From: Saprospirales bacterium
Lineage (GTDB): Bacteria; Bacteroidota; Bacteroidia; Chitinophagales; Saprospiraceae
DNA length: 64,000 nucleotides
Direction: 5' to 3'
Assembly: GCA_016719895.1 (NCBI GenBank)
Contig: JADJYG010000003.1
Coordinates: 248,001 to 312,000, forward strand
How positions within the stretch are numbered: the stretch's first letter is position 1; every line of letters starts with the position of its first letter. Shown here one piece after another: positions 34,433 through 42,776 of the stretch. The notes beneath the pieces are model-generated. The model was not told the DNA's origin and did no database searches. It saw only the letters and a list, made by a program, of their open reading frames with translations. Both the position numbers and the translations under genes were made by a program.

Positions 34433-37315
34433 ATGACAAAAGCAAAAAATAACCCGGCGCCGGCTTTGCCGGAGACCGATCTGGTAGATCCGCGATTTAT
34501 ATCGATCAAAGGCGCACGGGTGAACAATCTCCGCAATGTAGACCTGCGGATACCCAAAAATAAACTGGTCGTGGTCACCGGCGTATCGGGTTCCGGCAAA
34601 TCCAGTATTACTATGGATACGCTTTATGCCGAGGGCCAGCGCCGTTATGTGGAAAGCCTGTCGAGCTATGCCCGGCAATTTCTTGGGCGCATGAAAAAGC
34701 CGGATGTGGATTATATCCGGGGCATTTGCCCAGCAATCGCCATCGAACAACGCGTTACCACCGGCAATACCCGCTCTACGGTAGGCAGTATGACGGAGGT
34801 GTATGATTTTCTGCGGTTGCTCTTTGCGCGGGTCGGCCAATTTTATTCCCCGGTCAGCGGCGAAGTGGTCAAAAAACACGAGGTGAGCGACGTAGTGGAT
34901 TTTATGAAAAGCCAACCCGGAGATGCCCGCGGCCTTATCCTGATCCCCTTCAGCCAGAAATATAAGGAGCGTACCCTGGAACAAGAATTAAACCTTTTGT
35001 TGCAAAAAGGATATACCCGGGTGCATTTCGACGGCGAAATCCTGCGGATAGAAGACTTGCTGGAGGCTTCGATATCCGCTGAAAATGGCCCGGTAACGCG
35101 GTTCGACCTGGAGGAAAAGGCCTACCAGTTTCGCGAAATCGGGCTTACGGTGCTGATTGACCGGTTCGTCGTACAAAACAGCGACGCCAGCGAATGGATG
35201 CGCCTGGCCGACTCCGTCAATACCGCCTTCTATGAAAGCGAAGGCGAATGCTGGGTCGAAATCATCAGCCCCGTACGCCAACTCCGGCAATTCAATAACC
35301 GGTTTGAACTTGACGGGATCGAATTCCCGGAGCCGACCCCGCAGCTGTTTAATTACAATAACCCCTACGGCGCCTGCCCTACCTGTGAGGGATACGGCCG
35401 TATCCTGGGTATCGATCCCGACAAGGTGGTGCCGGATAAGACAAAATCGGTATACGACGGCGCCATTGCGCCCTGGAAAGGTGAAAAATACGGGGAGTGG
35501 CTGCATCAATTCCTGCAAAACGCCCACCATTTCGAGTTTCCCGTACACCTGGCTTTCGAGCAACTCAGTAAAGAGCAGCAAAAACTGCTCTGGACCGGCA
35601 ACGCCTGGTTTTACGGGATCAACGCCTTTTTCCAGGAACTCGAAAGCAAGACGTATAAAATTCAGAACCGGGTGACGCTTGCCCGGTACCGGGGCCGTAC
35701 GGTATGCCCTACCTGCGACGGCGGCCGCTTGCGCAGCGAAGCCCTCTGCGTGCGTATTGCCGGGAAACATATCTCCAACCTGACCGATGTTCCCCTGGAG
35801 GACGTACTGGCTTTTTTCAATATCATCGACTGGACCAGGCACGAGCGGCAGGTCGCCAAACGCCTGCTGCTGGAAATTCACAGCCGCCTGCGCTTTATGG
35901 TCGATCTCGGCCTGGGCTACCTCACGCTCGATCGCATCTCCAATACACTGAGCGGCGGCGAAACCCAGCGTATCCACCTGACCCGCACCCTGGGCAGCAA
36001 CCTTACGGCCTCCATGTACCTGCTCGACGAACCTTCCGTGGGGCTCCACCCGCGGGATACCGGCCGGCTGGTGAAAGTACTGCGCGACCTGCGTGATCTG
36101 GGCAATACCGTGGTGGTGGTCGAACACGAGGAAGAAGTGATCAAAAATGCGGATTACCTGGTGGATATGGGCCCCGAAGCCGGGCGGCATGGCGGGCTGG
36201 TTGTGTTTGCCGGCGACTACGCCGATATCGCTACAGCGGCCCCTGAAAGCCTCACCACGCAATATATGACCGGCAAAATGCAAATTCCGGTACCAGCCGG
36301 GCGCCGGAATACCACCGAATTTATCCGCCTGCTCGGGGCACGCCAGCACAACCTCAAAAAAATAGACGTACGCATACCGCTACATTGCCTCACGGTGGTC
36401 AGCGGGGTGAGCGGCTCTGGCAAAACTACCCTGGTGCGCGACATCCTCTATCCCGCACTGCTCCAACACCTGCCCGATAGCGCCGCCAAACAACCCGGGT
36501 TGTTCGACGGCATTGAAGGCGCCGTAAAAAAAATAACCCGGGTAGAGTTTGTCAACCAAAACCCCATCGGCAAAAGCAGCCGCTCCAACCCGGTCACCTA
36601 TGTAAAAGCTTACGATTATATCCGCGACCTGTTTGCCAACCAGCAACTGAGCAAAATCCGGGGCTTTCAACCCAAGCATTTCAGTTTCAATGTGGAGGCC
36701 GGCCGCTGCGAAGCCTGCAAAGGCGAGGGAGAGCAAATCGTGGAAATGCAATTCCTGGCAGATGTCCACCTGGAATGCGAAGAGTGCAAAGGCCGGCGTT
36801 TCAAACAGGAGGTGCTCGATGTGGAATTCAAGGGAAAGAATATTTTTGATGTGCTGGAATTGAGCATTGAAGAAGCGCTCGACTTTTTTAAAGGCCAGAA
36901 AGAGATTACCGAACGGATCAAACCGCTGTTCGACGTAGGCCTGGGCTATGTCAAGCTCGGCCAATCCAGCAGCACACTTTCCGGCGGCGAGGCCCAACGC
37001 GTTAAGCTGGCGTCCTTTCTGATCCGCGACAATTCGGCAGGCCACATATTTTTTATCTTCGACGAACCAACCACCGGCTTGCATTTTCACGATATCCTGA
37101 AATTACTCACGGCCATCAATGCCCTGATCGGGAAAGGGCACAGCGTGTTGGTGGTTGAGCATAACGTGGAAGTAATCAAAAACGCCGACTGGGTGATCGA
37201 CCTGGGCCCGGAGGGCGGTAAAACCGGCGGGCATCTGGTATTCGAAGGACGGCCGGAAGAACTTGCCCGGGTAGCGGACAGCTATACGGGGCAGTATTTA
37301 AAGGAGAAATTGTAA
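34433..37315 (+). CDS. uvrA: Excinuclease ABC subunit UvrA
   Basis: 960 residues from the ATG of MTKAKNNPAPALPE; the frame is open slightly upstream but only from a TTG. Two ABC ATPase halves are complete: Walker A motifs GVSGSGKSS (about 50-58) and GVSGSGKTT, and signatures LSGGETQR and LSGGEAQR. Zinc-binding cysteine pairs are seen in CPTCEGYGR, CPTCDGGRL and CEACKGEGE ... CEECKGRR. It recognises bulky DNA damage with UvrB in nucleotide excision repair. Hairpins at 37328-37385 follow the stop. Confidence 0.96.
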   Translation: MTKAKNNPAPALPETDLVDPRFISIKGARVNNLRNVDLRIPKNKLVVVTGVSGSGKSSITMDTLYAEGQRRYVESLSSYARQFLGRMKKPDVDYIRGICPAIAIEQRVTTGNTRSTVGSMTEVYDFLRLLFARVGQFYSPVSGEVVKKHEVSDVVDFMKSQPGDARGLILIPFSQKYKERTLEQELNLLLQKGYTRVHFDGEILRIEDLLEASISAENGPVTRFDLEEKAYQFREIGLTVLIDRFVVQNSDASEWMRLADSVNTAFYESEGECWVEIISPVRQLRQFNNRFELDGIEFPEPTPQLFNYNNPYGACPTCEGYGRILGIDPDKVVPDKTKSVYDGAIAPWKGEKYGEWLHQFLQNAHHFEFPVHLAFEQLSKEQQKLLWTGNAWFYGINAFFQELESKTYKIQNRVTLARYRGRTVCPTCDGGRLRSEALCVRIAGKHISNLTDVPLEDVLAFFNIIDWTRHERQVAKRLLLEIHSRLRFMVDLGLGYLTLDRISNTLSGGETQRIHLTRTLGSNLTASMYLLDEPSVGLHPRDTGRLVKVLRDLRDLGNTVVVVEHEEEVIKNADYLVDMGPEAGRHGGLVVFAGDYADIATAAPESLTTQYMTGKMQIPVPAGRRNTTEFIRLLGARQHNLKKIDVRIPLHCLTVVSGVSGSGKTTLVRDILYPALLQHLPDSAAKQPGLFDGIEGAVKKITRVEFVNQNPIGKSSRSNPVTYVKAYDYIRDLFANQQLSKIRGFQPKHFSFNVEAGRCEACKGEGEQIVEMQFLADVHLECEECKGRRFKQEVLDVEFKGKNIFDVLELSIEEALDFFKGQKEITERIKPLFDVGLGYVKLGQSSSTLSGGEAQRVKLASFLIRDNSAGHIFFIFDEPTTGLHFHDILKLLTAINALIGKGHSVLVVEHNVEVIKNADWVIDLGPEGGKTGGHLVFEGRPEELARVADSYTGQYLKEKL

Positions 37316-37327
37316 CTGGGACGGGAA

Positions 37328-37385
37328 GCCTGCCCCGGAGGTAATCCGGGGTTTGCAGCGCAAAAAAATAACCCCGGCAGGCGCC
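37328..37385 (+). terminator. Terminator-like hairpins after uvrA
   Basis: CCCCGGA-GGTAA-TCCGGGG (37333-37351) is nested in an outer GCCTGCC/GGCAGGC pairing. TTT follows the inner hairpin. It probably ends uvrA transcription before the MoxR promoter. Confidence 0.5.
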
Positions 37386-37422
37386 CAAAGGGAAAATTTG
37401 TCGGGACAAACGCGTCATTTAC

Positions 37423-37430
37423 TACCTTTG
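37423..37430 (+). promoter_or_regulatory. Promoter -7 element of the MoxR gene
   Basis: TACCTTTG matches the consensus, with TTTG at 37397-37400 as a possible -33. The ATG chosen (37530) lies 99 nt downstream; in-frame codons before 37430 would precede the transcript start. Confidence 0.6.
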
Positions 37431-37529
37431 GCGCGCTTTCGACGAAACATTGCCGGCATTCCGGCGTTTCAACGCAAGTTTGCCAATCATTTCATCCGGA
37501 TTTATAGCACAAAGAGTTCCGCCAACGTT

Positions 37530-38495
37530 ATGTCGCAGTTCAAGTCAGATGTAGAGGGTGTTGACGCATTAGCGCAAGCCTACCAGGACCTGTCAAAAGA
37601 AATCGCCAAGATTATCGTCGGTCAGGATGACGTCGTCCGGGCCGTTATTATTTCCCTGTTTTCCAATGGACACTCCTTGTTGGTGGGCGTACCCGGCCTG
37701 GCCAAGACCTTGCTGGTGAGTACCATAGCCGAAGTGCTCGATCTGGAATTCAAGCGAATACAATTTACGCCCGACCTGATGCCATCCGACATCACGGGTT
37801 CGGAAATCCTCGATGAAAGCCGCCACTTTCGCTTCGTCCGGGGGCCGGTTTTTGCCAACATTGTTTTGGCCGATGAAATCAACCGGACGCCTCCAAAAAC
37901 GCAGGCCGCTTTGCTCGAGGCCATGCAGGAACGAGTGGTGACGGTAGGGGGCTCGCGGCATGCTTTACCGGCGCCGTTTTTTGTACTGGCCACACAAAAC
38001 CCCATCGAGCAGGAAGGCACGTATCCGTTGCCGGAGGCCCAGCTGGACCGCTTTATGTTCAACATACCCTTGACCTATCCGGCCTACGAGGAGGAAGTGG
38101 AAGTGGTTAAATCCACCACCACTTCCCGGGAAGTTACGTTGCGGCATGTCCTGAATGCGCCTGAAATTCAGGATTTTCAACAATTGATTCGCAAGGTTCC
38201 GGTAGCCGACAACGTGTTGGAATACTGTGTGGGGTTGGCTTCCAAAACCCGCCCGAACACGCCACGCGCTTCAAAAGAGGCCGATAATTACCTCGAGTGG
38301 GGGGCTGGCCCGCGGGCCAGCCAGTACCTGGCTTTAGGCGCCAAATGCCATGCCGCTATCCGCGGAAAATATTCGCCGGATATAGAAGATGTGCAGGCCA
38401 TTGCCAATCTGGTCTTACGGCACCGCATCGTACGCAACTTTAAGGCCGAAGCCGAGGGAGTATCAGAGGAAAATATCATTGAAGCACTGCTCTAG
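37530..38495 (+). CDS. MoxR family AAA+ ATPase
   Basis: 321 residues from the ATG of MSQFKSDVEGVDALAQ. Walker A is GVPGLAKT (53-60), Walker B is in NIVLADEINRTPPKTQAALLEAMQE, and sensor 1 is FFVLATQNPIEQEGTYPLPEAQLDRF, all typical of MoxR. MoxR ATPases act as chaperones that help assemble complexes, often with VWA-domain proteins, but no VWA or DUF58 gene follows here; a terminator does. It therefore stands apart from its usual partners in this window. Confidence 0.92.
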   Translation: MSQFKSDVEGVDALAQAYQDLSKEIAKIIVGQDDVVRAVIISLFSNGHSLLVGVPGLAKTLLVSTIAEVLDLEFKRIQFTPDLMPSDITGSEILDESRHFRFVRGPVFANIVLADEINRTPPKTQAALLEAMQERVVTVGGSRHALPAPFFVLATQNPIEQEGTYPLPEAQLDRFMFNIPLTYPAYEEEVEVVKSTTTSREVTLRHVLNAPEIQDFQQLIRKVPVADNVLEYCVGLASKTRPNTPRASKEADNYLEWGAGPRASQYLALGAKCHAAIRGKYSPDIEDVQAIANLVLRHRIVRNFKAEAEGVSEENIIEALL

Positions 38496-38547
38496 GAAAT
38501 CAATCCGATTGCATTCTCTCAGTCAGTTTATATATAATAACTGCTGA

Positions 38548-38582
38548 ACCGGATCGCTACCCTCTTGCGGTCCGGTTTTTTT
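38548..38582 (+). terminator. Intrinsic terminator after the MoxR gene
   Basis: ACCGGATCGC and GCGGTCCGGT pair (10 bp, one G-U) and are followed by TTTTTTT. Confidence 0.8.
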
Positions 38583-38607
38583 ATTTGTTGGCAGGTATCT
38601 CCTGGCA

Positions 38608-39714
38608 TTACAGTTCCCGGCAGCCGCGCAGCCGTTTCCGGATTCCGGCTGCAAATTGCAGCATGGCTGCTGCTGCCGGAGGGGGCAGGTCCGGGTAGAT
38701 GTCGGTTCGCTCCTTGACGGGCAACGAATAAAAAGCGCTTTTCCCGCCGGCTTGTTTTTCCACATAGCGCCAAACCGGAATAAAGCCGTACGTTCCAACT
38801 TCTGCATACGGCGTATTCTTTCTGTGTAGCAGTTCTACCTGAAACAGGATGCCGCCGTCGGTGCCTGGTTTTTGCTGGTTGGAGATAAAATTGCCTAACG
38901 AGTACACCACGACAGCCGATTTGAGCGAGCCATCGGGTAGGGTGACGGTCTCCGTCCGGATCGGCTGTACCACATGCGGGTGGGCTCCGATGACAAGGCC
39001 GGCGCCGTTGCGGAGGAGAAAACGCGCCAGGTGGCGTTGTTCGGCATTTTCTTCGAGTTGGTACTCCAGCCCCCAGTGCATCACGGCTATGATAAAGTGC
39101 GGTTTCCGCGCCCGGGCCTCTGCCAGGTCGCGGGCCAGCTGGACCGTGTCGATCAGGTTGACCAGCGTGGGTGGGTCGGTCGGCACGCCGTTTGTCCCGT
39201 AGGTATAATTCAGGAAGGCCAGTTTAAAGCCATTCCGGTACACCATGAGGGGGTAAAACAAATCGCGCTCGCGCGCATTTTTGAACGTGCCGGTTTGTTG
39301 AAATCCGAGGTTGCGCAGGGTTTCGATCGTGCTTACCACTCCTGCACCGCGGCTGTCGTTGGAATGGTTGTTGGCTGTCATCAGGATATCGAAGCCGGCG
39401 TCTTTGAGCGCCTCAGCCAGTGCATTGGGGCTCCGGAACATGGGATAACCGGTATAAGGGCCTTTGCCGGGCAAAGTGAGTTCGAGGTTGCCGATAGCCA
39501 GGTCTGCGCGTTCGAGCACGGGCCGGATCGGCAAAAAACAAGGCCGGTAATCGTATTGGCCGGCGCCAACCCGGGCGCTTTCAATTTGAGGCAAATGCCC
39601 CATGATATCTCCGGCAAAAAGGAGGCGCAGCGTGTCGGTCTGTGCGGGCAGCAATGCCGGTAGAAGGAATAAAAAAGCGAGGCAGGCAAAAAAGCCGGAA
39701 TGACGCAGGTGCAT
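38608..39714 (-). CDS. CapA family (poly-gamma-glutamate capsule type) metallophosphoesterase-like protein
   Basis: 368 residues with a signal peptide (about 1-24, LPALLPAQ). The PGA_cap domain shows all its hallmarks: FAGDIMGH, IGNLELTLPGKG, MTANNHSND, IAVMHWGLEYQ and GAHPHVVQP. These give the metal-binding Asp/His set of calcineurin-like enzymes. CapA proteins are linked to polyglutamate or capsule handling at the cell envelope, but no other capsule gene is adjacent. Divergent from the DUF4230 gene. Confidence 0.88.
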   Translation of the reverse strand: MHLRHSGFFACLAFLFLLPALLPAQTDTLRLLFAGDIMGHLPQIESARVGAGQYDYRPCFLPIRPVLERADLAIGNLELTLPGKGPYTGYPMFRSPNALAEALKDAGFDILMTANNHSNDSRGAGVVSTIETLRNLGFQQTGTFKNARERDLFYPLMVYRNGFKLAFLNYTYGTNGVPTDPPTLVNLIDTVQLARDLAEARARKPHFIIAVMHWGLEYQLEENAEQRHLARFLLRNGAGLVIGAHPHVVQPIRTETVTLPDGSLKSAVVVYSLGNFISNQQKPGTDGGILFQVELLHRKNTPYAEVGTYGFIPVWRYVEKQAGGKSAFYSLPVKERTDIYPDLPPPAAAAMLQFAAGIRKRLRGCREL

Positions 39715-39856
39715 GTCGAGCGAAGGTTCTTTTTGTAAAGGACGGAAGAATTTTGGATTTTAAAAACAATACGGCCGCGCTGCACCTTGCCGGGCAAAGT
39801 GAACCGCCCGGAATACAGAAAAATCCTGAACTTTGGGCGTTCAACCGCACGTATCT

Positions 39857-40453
39857 ATGTCCAAACGAATTTTGCTTATCGCTGCGCTTTTGGCAACCTT
39901 TTTATCCGGCGCCTGGCTGGCCTACCGTTTTTTAGCGCCCGGGCAAACGGCGCCGGAGCAAAGCGCCACCGTTTTACTGGAAAAAATCCGGACAGTGATC
40001 AAATTAACCACCGTGGAGGGTGAGTTTTCCGAAATTTACAATTACAAACAAAGCTCCGGGTATATGTTGCTGCCCGATAAAAAGGCGCTCGTGCGGGTAC
40101 AGGCGGTAGTATCGGCCGGATATGACCTGAGCAATCTCCAGATACAAACCGATTCGATGCGGCGGGTATTGCGCATCGGGCCGTTGCCCGCACCGCAGAT
40201 ACTGAGTATCGATCACACGTTGGATTATTACGATATTTCGACCGGAATATTTATGGATTTTTCCCCGGAAGACTATAATTTCATCAATAAGAACGCCAAA
40301 GCGATCATCCGGGAGCAGGCGCTCAAAAGCAATCTGCTGCCCGCCGCCCGCGAGCAGGCGGATAAGGTGTTCGATATTATCCGGTTTATGGCCGAAAGCA
40401 CTGGCTGGAAAGTGGAGATTGTTCAGGGCGAAGGGCCCTCTACGCCGAACTAA
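39857..40453 (+). CDS. DUF4230 family membrane-anchored protein
   Basis: 198 residues from the ATG of MSKRILLIAALLATFLSGAW, an uncleaved N-terminal helix. The DUF4230 region starts near IRTVIKLTTVEGEFSEIYNY and includes LLPDKKALVRVQAVVSAGYDL and the block DFSPEDYNFINKNAKAIIREQA. The family is widespread and uncharacterised. A palindromic element lies 36 nt after the stop. Confidence 0.8.
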   Translation: MSKRILLIAALLATFLSGAWLAYRFLAPGQTAPEQSATVLLEKIRTVIKLTTVEGEFSEIYNYKQSSGYMLLPDKKALVRVQAVVSAGYDLSNLQIQTDSMRRVLRIGPLPAPQILSIDHTLDYYDISTGIFMDFSPEDYNFINKNAKAIIREQALKSNLLPAAREQADKVFDIIRFMAESTGWKVEIVQGEGPSTPN

Positions 40454-40489
40454 GCATCGTGTCATAAACAACGTTCCCTTTTGCCGCTT

Positions 40490-40652
40490 CGAGCATGTTG
40501 GGGATTTTCTGCCGGAGCCAAAAACGAGGACTTTTTGCGTCAGTTTTTGCGTTTTTGAAGGAGCATAGTGGGGACTCTGTGACTGAAAAAAGGCGAAAAA
40601 TAGCGGAAAAAGAACCGTTTTGGGCCCGGCGGGAAAATCCCCAACATGCTCG
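40490..40652. mobile_element. MITE-like palindrome-ended element of a second type
   Basis: A 163-bp unit with perfect 20-bp inverted ends (CGAGCATGTTGGGGATTTTC at 40490-40509 and its complement at 40633-40652). The pairing continues imperfectly to about 38 bp (GCCGG and CCAAAAACG blocks). No transposase is encoded. Starting 71 nt from the left end, 18 codons (40561-40614) read EHSGDSVTEKRRKIAEKE and align with the core of the 33290 elements, which starts 72 nt from their corresponding end. The region 40454-40777 holds nothing else recognised. Confidence 0.65.
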
Positions 40653-40777
40653 TAGCTGTCAATTTCACACCACTTAATAAAAACGTTACATGAAGTTTGG
40701 GGCCGGCATTGTAAATTGCCGCCTTTTAAAACCCATGTTGAAACGCAAATCGTTGACGATTCCCACCGGTTCTGTTT

Positions 40778-41260
40778 ATGCTCATTTTTGCCGTAAGGCT
40801 TATCGTGGAGGAAAAGGGTAAAATGCTTTTCCTGCGTCAGACAAAAAAGAACGGCGGCCGGTTTTCCCTGATTGGGGGAAATGTGGAAGAAAATGAATTT
40901 GCCCGGGAGGCCCTGGCCCGGGAAGCACAGGAAGAGGCCGGAATTCACGTCGAACCGGTCGATCTTCAGATGGTGCATGTGTTACATCGCCATAAATTGA
41001 AAAAAGACGAAACCCTGTTGGTATTGTATTTCCGCGCACAGCGTTTTCACGGCGAACCGGCATCGTTGGAACCTAAAAAGTTTAAAGATGCGCAGTGGCT
41101 TCCGGTGGATAACTTGCCGGAGGAGGTCTCCAAGGCTACCCGCCATGTTTTACAGCGGATACGGAGCGGTGAAATTTACTCCGAATTCCCTGCACGCAGC
41201 AAAGTGCTGGCGTTCTGGGAACAATTTGGCGACCGTTGGGCCGGGTTTTCGGATTTTTGA
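40778..41260 (+). CDS. NUDIX hydrolase
   Basis: 160 residues. The NUDIX box is complete: Gly34, Glu40, then REAQEEAGI (48-56), fitting GX5EX7REUXEEXGU. The N-terminus begins directly in the first strand (MLIFAVRLIVEEKGKMLFLRQ), slightly shorter than many relatives; an in-frame stop upstream excludes a longer ATG start. It hydrolyses a nucleoside diphosphate linked to another moiety; the substrate is unknown. Probably monocistronic. Confidence 0.85.
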   Translation: MLIFAVRLIVEEKGKMLFLRQTKKNGGRFSLIGGNVEENEFAREALAREAQEEAGIHVEPVDLQMVHVLHRHKLKKDETLLVLYFRAQRFHGEPASLEPKKFKDAQWLPVDNLPEEVSKATRHVLQRIRSGEIYSEFPARSKVLAFWEQFGDRWAGFSDF

Positions 41261-41298
41261 TGGTTGGCAGACACTTTTGAGAAAAAATACGCCGGCAC

Positions 41299-41330
41299 TT
41301 GACCCGATGCCCCCTTCTCCATTATATTTG
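41299..41330 (+). promoter_or_regulatory. Strong promoter of an orphan transcription unit
   Basis: TTGACC from 41299 and TATATTTG at 41323-41330 form a near-ideal Bacteroidota promoter. Transcription would start around 41337, 60 nt before a 54-codon frame and about 380 nt before the terminator at 41717. Confidence 0.65.
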
Positions 41331-41396
41331 CATCTGTTCATTTGCTTTTAATCGCATTTTGCTTTTCCGATTTACACGTAACAAACACTACATCCC

Positions 41397-41561
41397 ATGA
41401 GCAGATTTGGTATTGCCTTTCCGGGGCGTATTCTGCCCGTTGCCATATCCGGCTTATTTTCAACGATACTATATTGCTATTTGATTAGCCACCAACAGCG
41501 GCGCGCTGTGGGGCTTTTGTCGTTAAACACCCGTAAGCGTTTAAAACATATCCGGGATTAA
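41397..41561 (+). CDS. Possible 54-residue membrane peptide within the orphan transcript
   Basis: The frame starts MSRFGIAFPGRILPVA, has a hydrophobic stretch (ILPVAISGLFSTILYCYLI) and ends with a basic tail (RKRLKHIRD). It lies 60 nt after a good promoter. Its last codons overlap the RNA stems described for the transcript, so coding status is uncertain. Confidence 0.35.
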   Translation: MSRFGIAFPGRILPVAISGLFSTILYCYLISHQQRRAVGLLSLNTRKRLKHIRD

Positions 41562-41682
41562 CCCCGGAAGCGGCGCATTGGCGTGGCATCCTGTCTTTTT
41601 GCATAGATAATGCCCGGTCGCAGTGGTTTTATTGGAGCGCCGCTTTTCCCATTCAGATGTCTTATGCTTCATAGGCGAGAAC

Positions 41683-41717
41683 CCCGGTTGTGAAACGTCA
41701 CAGCCGGGTATTTTTTT
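41683..41717 (+). terminator. Intrinsic terminator of the orphan transcript
   Basis: CCCGGTTGTG-AAACGT-CACAGCCGGG (10 bp, one G-U) is followed by TATTTTTTT. It isolates the orphan unit from the transketolase genes. Confidence 0.85.
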
Positions 41718-41785
41718 GGCGCCTAACGCGGGCGTAAAAAATACAGCGCAGTGGATAAAATAGCGGTGGAATTAAACCGTATGCC

Positions 41786-41793
41786 TACCTTTG
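41786..41793 (+). promoter_or_regulatory. Promoter -7 element of the transketolase genes
   Basis: TACCTTTG matches the consensus and ends 55 nt before the ATG at 41849. Confidence 0.65.
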
Positions 41794-41848
41794 CGGCCAA
41801 CCGGGGGCGTCCCTCGCCTGTGCACCCGTTTTCATTTCATTTTTCTAC

Positions 41849-42700
41849 ATGGCCGATCTTTCCAAATTAAAAGAGTTGTGCGCACAAGTCCGTCGCGACA
41901 TTGTGCGTATGGTGTACAACGTCCAAAGCGGGCATCCGGGCGGTTCCCTGGGTTGTACGGAATTTATGGTGGCGCTTTACGGCGCCGTGCTCAAACATTC
42001 GCCCCGCCCGTTTCGTATGGAAGGCAAAAACCAGGATATGTTTTTCCTTTCCAATGGCCATATTTCGCCGGTTTGGTACAGCGTGCTGGCACGCAATGGC
42101 TATTTTACGGTGTCTGAACTGAATACGTTCCGCAAGATCAGTTCCCGCCTGCAAGGCCATCCGGCCACCCATGAAGGCCTGCCAGGTGTGCGCGTGGCTT
42201 CCGGTTCGCTGGGCCAGGGGATCTCCGTCGCCATCGGCGCTGCGTTGGCCAAACGCCTCAACGCCGACAAGCGCCTGGTCTTTTGCCTCTGCGGCGATGG
42301 CGAACTCCAGGAAGGCCAGTGCTGGGAGGCCATCCTTTTTGCCGCACACCACCGGGTAGACAACCTGGTGGTGACCGTCGACTGGAACGGCCAGCAAATT
42401 GACGGCCCCAACGACAAGGTCATCAGCCTGGGTAACCTGCCGGCCAAGTGGAAATCTTTCGGCTGGGACGTGCTCCTGCTCGAACAGGGCAACGACCTGG
42501 GAAAAGTAGTCTCCGGACTCCGCCGCGCCAAACGCCGCACCGGAAAAGGCAAGCCCGTGGTCATCCTGATGAAAACCGAAATGGGCTATGGAGTGGATTA
42601 TATGCAGGGCAGCCACGACTGGCACGGCAAAGCGCCGAACGAGGAATTGTTCCAGCGGGCTATGGCGCAACTGCCGGAAACGGCATTTGGAGACTATTAA
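41849..42700 (+). CDS. Transketolase N-terminal subunit
   Basis: 283 residues, the thiamine-diphosphate-binding half of a split transketolase. The motif GDG-x28-N is visible as CGDGELQEGQ (Gly149-Asp-Gly) and Asn180, with substrate/cofactor histidines in SGHPGGSLG and LQGHP. It pairs with the C-terminal half encoded 76 nt downstream to transfer two-carbon units in the pentose phosphate pathway. Split subunits are common in Bacteroidota. Confidence 0.92.
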   Translation: MADLSKLKELCAQVRRDIVRMVYNVQSGHPGGSLGCTEFMVALYGAVLKHSPRPFRMEGKNQDMFFLSNGHISPVWYSVLARNGYFTVSELNTFRKISSRLQGHPATHEGLPGVRVASGSLGQGISVAIGAALAKRLNADKRLVFCLCGDGELQEGQCWEAILFAAHHRVDNLVVTVDWNGQQIDGPNDKVISLGNLPAKWKSFGWDVLLLEQGNDLGKVVSGLRRAKRRTGKGKPVVILMKTEMGYGVDYMQGSHDWHGKAPNEELFQRAMAQLPETAFGDY

Positions 42701-42776
42701 GCAGCATCGCACCCCTATTTAATTGCCTACTTTCAGCACCCGGGCCATTGCTGCGATGGCCTTTAAAAAATAAAAA

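Larger units (their letters stand above)
41337..41717 (+). ncRNA. Candidate structured ~380-nt RNA or small-peptide transcript
   Basis: The interval between NUDIX and transketolase has its own promoter and an intrinsic terminator, yet no recognised gene. The 3' half can fold into successive stems: TTAAAC/GTTTAA (41523-41544), CCGGG/CCCGG (41552-41567), and a 9-bp closing stem AAGCGGCGC/GCGCCGCTT (41568-41576 with 41637-41645) enclosing GGCAT/ATGCC. It is not tmRNA, RNase P RNA or SRP RNA by their conserved sequences. It could be a novel non-coding RNA or the mRNA of the small frame at 41397. Confidence 0.45.

Noticed and set aside
40004..40978. A 324-codon minus-strand frame across DUF4230, the palindromic element and the NUDIX start
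   Set aside because: It overlaps two recognised genes antisense and passes through the inverted repeat; no domain.
41337..41717. tmRNA, RNase P RNA or SRP RNA in the orphan transcript
   Set aside because: None of the conserved signatures of these RNAs was seen on either strand.
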